Of a stretch of DNA of 5,984 nucleotides, positions 1 through 4,489 are shown in pieces. The notes beneath the pieces are model-generated. The model did no database searches, was not told the origin of the DNA, and was given only the letters and a program-made list of their open reading frames with translations. The translations under genes were made by a program, and so were the position numbers. This stretch comes from JBFKUL01 sp041635755 (lineage in GTDB: Bacteria > Pseudomonadota > Gammaproteobacteria > Burkholderiales > SG8-39). The stretch's first letter is position 1. Every line of letters starts with the position of its first letter. The stretch is taken from contig JBFKUL010000192.1 of NCBI GenBank assembly GCA_041635755.1, positions 1 through 5,984 on the forward strand. The letters are read 5' to 3'.

Positions 1-423
1 ATTCCCTTCGGCCTCGTGGGCGCGACCGTCGGCCATCTGCTGCTCGGGCTGAACTTCGGCCTCACCAGCCTGTTCGGCATCGTGGGACTGGCGGGGATCA
101 TCGTCAATGGCTCTCTCGTGCTGGTCGATTTCATCAACGAGGAGCGCGCGCGAGGCAAGCCGGCCGAGCGGGCAATCATCGACGCATCGAAGGGCCGCTT
201 CCGCCCGATCCTGCTTACCGCGATCACCACGTTCCTCGGCATCTTTCCGCTGATCATCGAGCGCAGCATCCAGGCGCAGTTCCTGATTCCGCTGGCGGTT
301 TCGATCGGCGTGGGCGTGCTGCTCGGCACGGCGATCCTGATGCTGCTCACCCCGGCGCTCACCATGTGGGTCGAGGACCTGCAGCGGCGCTGGCGCGGCG
401 CGCCGCAGCGCGCGTCGGTCTAG
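1..423 (+). CDS. RND-family efflux transporter, C-terminal part (5' end outside window)
   Basis: This is the last 140 residues of an inner-membrane RND (AcrB/MdtB/heavy-metal type) proton-driven efflux pump subunit; the frame is open from base 1 and ends at TAG 421-423. What is seen: a hydrophobic helix, then the segment GIVGLAGIIVNGSLVLVDFI followed by a charged cytoplasmic stretch (INEERARGKPAERAIIDA) and RFRPILLTAITTFLGIFPL, then a final hydrophobic helix ending LLTPAL and a short basic tail. This order (VxNxSxxLVDFxN, RxRPIxxTxxTTxLGxxPL, then the PAL before the C-terminus) is the usual end of RND permeases, corresponding to roughly the last three of twelve transmembrane helices. The substrate cannot be told from this part. 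Known family members work with a periplasmic adaptor and an outer-membrane channel, usually encoded upstream, outside this window. It converges on the ligase gene with a 5-bp gap and no obvious terminator hairpin between them. Confidence 0.93.
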   Translation: MPFGLVGATVGHLLLGLNFGLTSLFGIVGLAGIIVNGSLVLVDFINEERARGKPAERAIIDASKGRFRPILLTAITTFLGIFPLIIERSIQAQFLIPLAVSIGVGVLLGTAILMLLTPALTMWVEDLQRRWRGAPQRASV

Positions 424-428
424 GGGGC

Positions 429-2423
429 TTATCGGCCAGGCGACGCGCGCCGGATCGGCTCGATCGATTCCGGATTGACCAGAGAGGACACGTCGCCCGG
501 ACTTTCGCCCATCCACGCGGCGCGAATCACGCGACGCATGATTTTGAGATTTCGGGTTTTGGGCAGCTCGGGCACGAACGCGACTGCCTTGGGCTTGAAG
601 GGCACGCCCAGGCCTCGAACCACCGCGTCGATCAACGCCCCGGACACCGCGTCATCGCCTGCCACACCCGGCTTTGCCGCGACCACGCAGACCAGCGCGC
701 TCCCCTTGATCGGGTCCGGTATGCCGATGGCCGCCGCCTCCGCGAGCAGGCCCGTTCCCATCAGGAGCGACTCCACTTCGGATGGCCCGGTGCGCTTGCC
801 GGCGATCTTGAGCGTGTCGTCGGAACGCCCGTGGATGCTCCAGAATCCGTCCGCGTCGCGGCTAGCGAAGTCGCCGTGGTGCCAGACCTCCGGCCACGTG
901 CGCCAGTACGTGTCCAGGTAGCGCTCGTCGTCGTCCCAAAGGCTGCGCGTCAGGCCGATCGTGCGCCCGCGCATCACCAGCTCGCCGACGGTGCCCGGTG
1001 CCGCGCGACGCCCGGCCGATCGCTCGCCCGAGGCGCGCTCGACGGGTTCCTCGAACACGTCGGCGCCGATGCCCGGCACGACCGCATTGAAGGTGCACGG
1101 CTTGATCGGCTCGACCACCGAAGTCATGAGGATGCCGATCATCTCGGTGCCGCCCGAAAAGTTAAGGAGTGGCGCGCGCTGCGCGCACACGTGCTCGAAG
1201 CACCAGCGCCACGCGTCCGGCGTCCACGGCTCGCCGCTCGAGATCACGATGCGTAGCGCCGTGAGGTCGAAGCGCGTCGCCGGGTCGCTGCCTTGTGCCA
1301 TGAACGTGCGCACCGTCGTCGGCGCGATGCCGAGATAGGTAACGCGATGCTCGTCGCACAGGCGCCACATCCGGTCCGGGTCGGGATAGTTCGGCGCGCC
1401 CTCGACCAGCATGAAGCTGCCGCCCATCACCGGCACGCCGTAGACAAGCATCGGCCCAACCACCCAGCCCATGTCCGACATCCAGATCAGCCGGTCGTCG
1501 GGCCGGTAGTCCTGCATCAGGCCGAGGTCGATGGCGCACTTCACCGGAAAGCCGCAATGCGTGTGCACCACGCCCTTGGGCTTGCCGCTGGTGCCCGAGG
1601 TGAAGATCAGCAGGAACGGCGCGTCGGCGGCCATCGCCTCGGTCGGCACCGCCTCGGCGGGATGGTCCACATCGCATTGCCCGATCACGTCGTCCCACCA
1701 CTGATCGCGTCCGTTGACCCAGTTGACCGAACTAGCGGAGCGGCGCACCACGATTACATGCTGGACTTCGGGAGACAGGGCGAGCGCTTCGTCTGCGATC
1801 CTCTTGGTGTCGGTGGGACGGCCGCGGCGCAATGCCGTGTCGGAGGCAATCAGCACCTTGGCGCGAGACACTGCGAGCCGCGCGGCGATGGCGTCGGCGC
1901 CAAATCCGGAAAACAGCGGCATGACGATGGCGCCGATCTTGGGTACGGCGAGCATCGCGATTACCGCCTCGGGGACGTTCGGCAGATAGATCGCGACCAC
2001 ATCGCCGGGCTGCACGCCGAGGCGGCGCATGCCGTAGGCAAACCTGCACACCGAATCGTCGAGATCGCGATAGGTGAACTTGCGGCTGTTGCCGCCCTCT
2101 CCGATCCAGTGCAGCGCGCAGCGTGCGTAGGTTGGCGTGCCGCGCCATCGGTCGAGCGCATTCAGGACCACGTTGGTGGTCCCCTCGATGCACCAGCGGG
2201 CCCAGGCGGCGCCCCTCGCATCGTCGAGAATCCGCGTGTAGGGGCGATAGAAGCGGAAATCGATGTGCCGCAGAAACGCCTCGTGAAACCATCCCGGATC
2301 GGCGTCGGCGCGCTGCACCAGTTCCGCCTGGCTGGCAACGCCAACCGAGCGCATGAATGCGCCAAGATTGGATGCGGCGGCCTGCGCAGGATCCGGACGC
2401 CACGCGATGTCTTCCTGTGCCAT
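429..2423 (-). CDS. AMP-forming acyl-CoA synthetase (acetyl-CoA synthetase-like, ANL superfamily)
   Basis: A complete 664-residue ANL-superfamily enzyme, predicted to activate a carboxylic acid with ATP to an acyl-adenylate and then transfer it to CoA in the cytoplasm. The length is close to Acs (about 650). Visible motifs: an N-terminal Acs-like cap (about 40-95), the phosphate-binding loop FTSGTSGKPKGVVHTH (274-289), NFSGGTE (421-427), HHGDFA (515-520), GRSDDTLKIAGKR at the domain hinge (532-544) and PKTRNLKIMRR (621-631), whose Lys627 matches the catalytic, acetylation-regulated lysine of Acs. Two differences from true Acs: the usual SGK before that lysine is NLK, and the WWQTE motif whose second Trp closes the acetate pocket reads SGGTE, putting Gly424 there. 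A larger acid than acetate is therefore likely (inference). The start is ATG 2421-2423 with a modest AAGGA at 2428-2432, only 4 nt away. The chimeric pseudogene lies immediately upstream on the same strand. Acetoacetyl-CoA or aryl/medium-chain ligase activity are alternatives; substrate unproven. Confidence 0.93.
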   Translation of the reverse strand: MAQEDIAWRPDPAQAAASNLGAFMRSVGVASQAELVQRADADPGWFHEAFLRHIDFRFYRPYTRILDDARGAAWARWCIEGTTNVVLNALDRWRGTPTYARCALHWIGEGGNSRKFTYRDLDDSVCRFAYGMRRLGVQPGDVVAIYLPNVPEAVIAMLAVPKIGAIVMPLFSGFGADAIAARLAVSRAKVLIASDTALRRGRPTDTKRIADEALALSPEVQHVIVVRRSASSVNWVNGRDQWWDDVIGQCDVDHPAEAVPTEAMAADAPFLLIFTSGTSGKPKGVVHTHCGFPVKCAIDLGLMQDYRPDDRLIWMSDMGWVVGPMLVYGVPVMGGSFMLVEGAPNYPDPDRMWRLCDEHRVTYLGIAPTTVRTFMAQGSDPATRFDLTALRIVISSGEPWTPDAWRWCFEHVCAQRAPLLNFSGGTEMIGILMTSVVEPIKPCTFNAVVPGIGADVFEEPVERASGERSAGRRAAPGTVGELVMRGRTIGLTRSLWDDDERYLDTYWRTWPEVWHHGDFASRDADGFWSIHGRSDDTLKIAGKRTGPSEVESLLMGTGLLAEAAAIGIPDPIKGSALVCVVAAKPGVAGDDAVSGALIDAVVRGLGVPFKPKAVAFVPELPKTRNLKIMRRVIRAAWMGESPGDVSSLVNPESIEPIRRASPGR

Positions 2424-2469
2424 GCGTTCCTTGCCCTCTATTCTTCCGAAATCGCGATACCAGGATCAG

Positions 2470-2483
2470 GCGGCGCTCGCCGC
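2470..2483. repeat. Short perfect inverted repeat just past the acylase-remnant stop
   Basis: GCGGCG, a 2-nt centre, then CGCCGC, directly following (on the minus strand) the TAA that ends the acylase remnant at 2484-2486. As RNA it would fold as a 5-bp stem with a 4-nt loop. It has no T-run on either side, so it is not a convincing intrinsic terminator; it could simply be a GC-rich coincidence in the roughly 60-bp spacer ahead of the ligase start. Confidence 0.35.
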
Positions 2484-2790
2484 TTACGGCCGAAGCATAA
2501 GCCTGTGCGCGCTGACCGACTCGATGAGCTCGCGGTAGGTGGTCATGCGGATGTACTCGCATTTCGCCCACACTCGCTAAACGACTCGTAATGCGGCGAG
2601 AGGCGGTTGCCTGACTGGCCGCCGGCGTGGATGTACAGCGACGCGTCCTGGTCCGAGAAATCGTAGATCGCGCGCAGGCTCGAGGCATGGCGGCTGGCGA
2701 AGGGCTCGTCTCCGTTGCCGAACTTCATGCGCTCGCGGTCGAGCGTGTAATTGCCCCCGCGGTGGGCACGCGGATGTCGAACCAGCGCGC
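2484..2790 (-). pseudogene. Decayed C-terminal fragment of a penicillin acylase family gene
   Basis: A degenerate second copy of the 3' end of the acylase gene at 4490-4801, on the same strand and in the same orientation. Translated pieces match: GGNYTL, RMKFGN, DEPFASRHASSLRAIYDF, DASLYIH, GGQSGN, SPHY, then, after a frame change, EYIRMTT and LIES up to a stop TAA (2484-2486) at almost the same place as the intact gene's stop. Only about the last 100 codons of the family's usual 750-800 are present, and they lack the nucleophile and active-site region. Compared with the intact gene there are two single-base deletions, one near 2759 and one near 2566-2571 (the offset between copies changes 2011, 2010, 2009). 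The second destroys the frame. Bases 2661-2710 equal 4671-4720 exactly, while the flanks are clearly diverged. At 2781-2790 the similarity to the acylase ends and similarity to the ligase begins. No function is expected. Confidence 0.85.
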
Positions 2791-2866
2791 TCCCCTTGTT
2801 TGGGTCCGGTATGCCGATGACTGCCGCCTCAACGAGCATGTCTGCTCCCGTCAGGAGCAACTTCAA
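2781..2866 (-). pseudogene. Decayed fragment of an acyl-CoA synthetase C-terminal domain, fused to the acylase remnant
   Basis: This stretch matches 691-776 inside the intact ligase gene at about 72 of 86 bases with no gaps, counted by eye. It encodes LVEAAVIGIPDPNKGSALV where the intact ligase has LAEAAAIGIPDPIKGSALV (residues 560-578). Weaker similarity may continue to about 2896, where the same frame has a TAG at 2873-2875, so the fragment is dead as a ligase: it carries about 30 codons and none of the ATP-binding core. A 107-codon open frame (2543-2866, starting at a TTG with no ribosome binding site) runs from this fragment through the junction into the acylase remnant. I regard that frame as an accident of decay, not as a gene. 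The fragment could come from a duplicated copy of the neighbouring ligase or from a diverged paralogue. Confidence 0.8.
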
Positions 2867-2896
2867 CTCTGCCTACGCGGCGCGCCTGCGGGCAAA

Positions 2897-2924
2897 CGCG
2901 CGGTTTCGCATTGCGAACCGCGCG
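2897..2924. repeat. Strong GC-rich hairpin at the edge of the pseudogene remnant
   Basis: CGCGCGGTT at 2897-2905 is the exact reverse complement of AACCGCGCG at 2916-2924. Between them CGC and GCG pair again around an ATT loop, leaving one bulged T, so a 12-bp interrupted stem is possible. On the minus strand the stem is followed only by TTT, which makes a weak terminator at best. It sits where traceable similarity to the ligase gene stops. It might be a dispersed intergenic palindrome (REP-like), a weak terminator or a rearrangement scar; a second copy is not seen in this window. Confidence 0.5.
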
Positions 2925-3199
2925 CGTAAGCCGCGCAGCAAGGAGCGCAGAGCGCATCAATTGCGCATGCGGAACGGCAACGGATCCGTGCTACGCCACC
3001 GTGAATCAACATGTTGCCGTGCGTCCGTCCCACGATAACGACAACCGTAAGTCGTCAATCGATCAGCGTCAGTGTGGGCTATTGAAGGGGGTTCGCTCCG
3101 TGGTGGTCAACGAGCCCAGTCCTGCGCGCGTTGTCCTCTGTACGTCCATCTCCTCGCGCTCGACCCCAATCTCAGGGTATTCCCCGCGGTGCGAAGACC

Positions 3200-3205
3200 T
3201 ATAAC
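3200..3205 (+). promoter_or_regulatory. Possible -10 element for the lipoprotein gene
   Basis: TATAAC, five of six bases of the TATAAT consensus, preceded by CC and lying 43 bases ahead of the ATG. No hexamer resembling TTGACA is found 15-19 bases upstream. A promoter relying mainly on the -10 (as known for stress sigma factor promoters with a C before the box) is possible but is inference from one short motif. Confidence 0.25.
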
Positions 3206-3234
3206 TTTACTGGAGAAACTTCGGGCGGTTAAAA

Positions 3235-3240
3235 AAGGAG
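3235..3240 (+). promoter_or_regulatory. Ribosome binding site fixing the lipoprotein start
   Basis: AAGGAG, the strongest Shine-Dalgarno match in the window, at the end of a purine run beginning at 3231. It lies 8 nt before ATG 3249 and decides that start over the GTG at 3072 in the same frame. Confidence 0.85.
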
Positions 3241-3248
3241 ATCCACTG

Positions 3249-4304
3249 ATGAGAGGAAACCCCCAAGTAAGACTTTCCGCAGTAGTTGTTTTGGCGCTTG
3301 CCGCAGGCGGTTGTAGCTCGATCGACTGGATGCAAAGCGCAGATGCTGAAACGATGCGTAGCGCGAATCCCGAAGTGTTGCGTAGCGCGGATTCTGTCTA
3401 CATGCACGCCCCGTCACGGATGAAGATGGCTGGCGGCGTACCGCCAGGCGCGAAGCCTGGCGAGTGTTATGCGCGCGTTCAAACACCGGCCGTTTACTCC
3501 ACGGAATCGAAAAACGTGCTGAAGCGCTCGGCGTCGCAGGACATTGATATTGTTCCCGCCCGCTATGCCGAGGTCGATAAGGTCGTCCTGGTGAAGGAGG
3601 CAAGCACACGCCTGGAAGCAGTTCCCGCGACCTACGAGTGGGTCGAGGAGCGGGTCATGGTGCGACCGGCGACGACGCGCACCGAGGAAGTGCCAGCAAC
3701 CTTTGAAACCGTGACCGAGCAGGTGATCGACACGCCGGCGCAAATGGTATGGAAGGTGGGCACCAGCACACCCATCCAGAAAGTCGATCCGGCGACCGGC
3801 GAGATTCTTTGTCTGGTGGAAATTCCCGCCACCTACAAGACGATCACCAAGCAGGTGCTGAAGTCGCCCGCGACCGTCCGCACGATCGACGTCCCGGCCG
3901 AGTACCAGATGGTGAAGCGTCAGGTGGTGAAGACGCCCGCGACCACGCGAACGGTGGAAATTCCGGCCGAGTACAAGTCGGTCAAGGTCACGGAGCTGGT
4001 GGAGGAGGCGCGTGAAGTTCGCAAACCGATCCCGGCCGAGTACCAGACCGTAAGCAACCAAGTGCTGGTGCGACCGGCGGGCATTGAGTGGCGTGAAATT
4101 CTGTGCGCCAACAACACCGACCAGGCAACCGTGCAGTCGATTCAGCGAGCGCTGAAAGCCGCTGGTTTCGATCCGGTGCACACGGACGGGGTCATTACCC
4201 GGGACATGTTTGACGCCCTGAACCGCTATCAAGTCGCCAACGGGCTGCCGGTCGATCGCGACCGCTACATCAACATCAAGACGGTTGAAGCGCTCGGCAT
4301 TTAA
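3249..4304 (+). CDS. Repeat-containing lipoprotein with C-terminal peptidoglycan-binding-like domain
   Basis: A 351-residue predicted lipoprotein, probably anchored in the outer membrane and touching the cell wall. The start ATG has a strong AAGGAG 8 nt upstream. Residues 1-21 form a signal peptide (Arg2, Arg8, then AVVVLALAAGG) ending at Cys22; the lipobox AAGGC is acceptable but lacks the usual Leu at -3. Residues 28-51 are three 8-residue repeats. Residues 79-286 hold eight repeats of 23 residues of the form [VIT]PAxYxxVxxxVxxxPAxxRxxE, in two blocks of four separated by a 21-residue insertion. Residues 290-351 resemble a PG_binding_1 domain: IQRALKAAGFDPVHTDGVIT, then ALNRYQVANGLPV and a final TVEALGI. 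Besides Cys22, cysteines are at 73, 188 and 286, each close to a block edge. I know no gene name or experimental role; a structural link between outer membrane and peptidoglycan is inference. It appears monocistronic, with its own terminator, and convergent with the acylase gene. Confidence 0.9.
   Translation: MRGNPQVRLSAVVVLALAAGGCSSIDWMQSADAETMRSANPEVLRSADSVYMHAPSRMKMAGGVPPGAKPGECYARVQTPAVYSTESKNVLKRSASQDIDIVPARYAEVDKVVLVKEASTRLEAVPATYEWVEERVMVRPATTRTEEVPATFETVTEQVIDTPAQMVWKVGTSTPIQKVDPATGEILCLVEIPATYKTITKQVLKSPATVRTIDVPAEYQMVKRQVVKTPATTRTVEIPAEYKSVKVTELVEEAREVRKPIPAEYQTVSNQVLVRPAGIEWREILCANNTDQATVQSIQRALKAAGFDPVHTDGVITRDMFDALNRYQVANGLPVDRDRYINIKTVEALGI
3330..3401 (+). repeat. Three tandem 24-bp (8-residue) repeats in the lipoprotein linker
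   Basis: Residues 28-51 read MQSADAET, MRSANPEV, LRSADSVY and are followed by another Met. The pattern is [ML][QR]SA[DN]xxx. The last two units share cgtagcgcg exactly. They lie just after the lipidated cysteine, so they probably form a spacer between the membrane anchor and the folded region. Confidence 0.75.
3483..4106 (+). repeat. Eight 69-bp (23-residue) repeats in two blocks of four
   Basis: Units start at residues 79, 102, 125, 148 and then 192, 215, 238, 261 (bases 3483, 3552, 3621, 3690; 3822, 3891, 3960, 4029). The spacing is exactly 23 residues inside each block and 44 between blocks. Each unit opens with [VIT]PAxY or F. Middle units carry a second PATxR 15 residues in. The last unit of each block instead has PAQMVWK or PAGIEWR and leads to EILC. 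Block one is preceded by GECYARVQ and block two by GEILCLVE. The nucleotide copies are diverged, so the array is old and kept at protein level rather than freshly amplified. Confidence 0.88.
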
Positions 4305-4337
4305 GTCGGCTGACCTGGACCGTAACCGAAGCATTAC

Positions 4338-4365
4338 AAGGCCGCCCAGCGCGGCCTTTCTTTTG
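4338..4365 (+). terminator. Rho-independent terminator of the lipoprotein gene
   Basis: AAGGCCGC at 4338-4345 pairs perfectly with GCGGCCTT at 4351-4358 around a 5-nt loop, followed by a T-rich run (TTTCTTTT). It begins 34 bases after the lipoprotein stop. On the opposite strand the hairpin lacks a T-run, so it works mainly for the plus strand. Confidence 0.9.
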
Positions 4366-4390
4366 CGTGCGCGTCGCACTGCGAGAATCT

Positions 4391-4414
4391 CGGGCCAACC
4401 CAGGTCTTGGCCCG
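4391..4414. repeat. Perfect 8-bp inverted repeat between the convergent genes
   Basis: CGGGCCAA at 4391-4398 and TTGGCCCG at 4407-4414 with an 8-nt loop. It lies about 75 bases past the acylase stop on the minus strand and could act as an mRNA 3' stabilising hairpin or a weak terminator for that gene. No T-run follows on either strand. A smaller palindrome, CGAGA-a-TCTCG, overlaps its left edge (4382-4392). Confidence 0.5.
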
Positions 4415-4489
4415 CATGTCGCGGTGTCGGAGAAATTGCTGACAGCCAAATCTAAATCAGATGGAATCGACCTAATTTCTTCCGGGCGG

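Larger units (their letters stand above)
2925..3248. other. Non-coding region upstream of the lipoprotein gene
   Basis: About 320 bases with no convincing gene. Open frames here are short, have no ribosome binding site, and encode Arg-rich, low-complexity protein unlike any family I recognise. The base composition looks less GC-rich than the flanking genes. Seen inside: a small inverted repeat GCGCA/TGCGC (2952-2966), a TATAAC box at 3200-3205 and the lipoprotein ribosome binding site at 3235-3240. The open frame of the lipoprotein extends upstream to a GTG at 3072, but that extension lacks a signal-like start and a ribosome binding site. I found no tRNA, transposon end or similarity to the rest of the window. 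Confidence 0.6.

Noticed and set aside
366..1256. Plus-strand open frame of 296 codons across the RND/ligase convergence
   Set aside because: It overlaps the end of the RND gene in another frame and the ligase in antisense, with Arg/Ala/His-rich composition and no motif.
1293..2591. 432-codon open frame on the plus strand opposite the CoA ligase
   Set aside because: It overlaps a well-supported ligase on the other strand, is rich in Arg, His and Ala, has no family motif, and is typical of antisense shadow frames in GC-rich DNA.
2543..2866. The 107-codon chimeric frame as a real small protein
   Set aside because: It starts at a TTG without a ribosome binding site, consists of fragments of two unrelated enzymes without active sites, and loses homologous frame near 2570.
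3072..3248. N-terminal extension of the lipoprotein from a GTG at 3072
   Set aside because: It would bury the signal peptide and lipobox inside the protein and ignore the strong AAGGAG placed 8 nt before ATG 3249.
2484..3248. Insertion sequence or transposon remnant explaining the chimera
   Set aside because: No transposase-like coding, terminal inverted repeats or target-site duplication can be seen; the shared 10-bp junction explains the fusion better.
3483..4106. CRISPR-like array because of regular spacing
   Set aside because: The 69-bp period is a coding repeat in frame with a lipoprotein; there are no near-identical short repeats with unrelated spacers.
3414..4379. 321-codon open frame on the minus strand opposite the lipoprotein
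   Set aside because: It is the antisense of the repeat array, with Leu/Arg/His/Gly-rich repeats that merely mirror the 23-residue units, and it runs through the terminator hairpin of the true gene.
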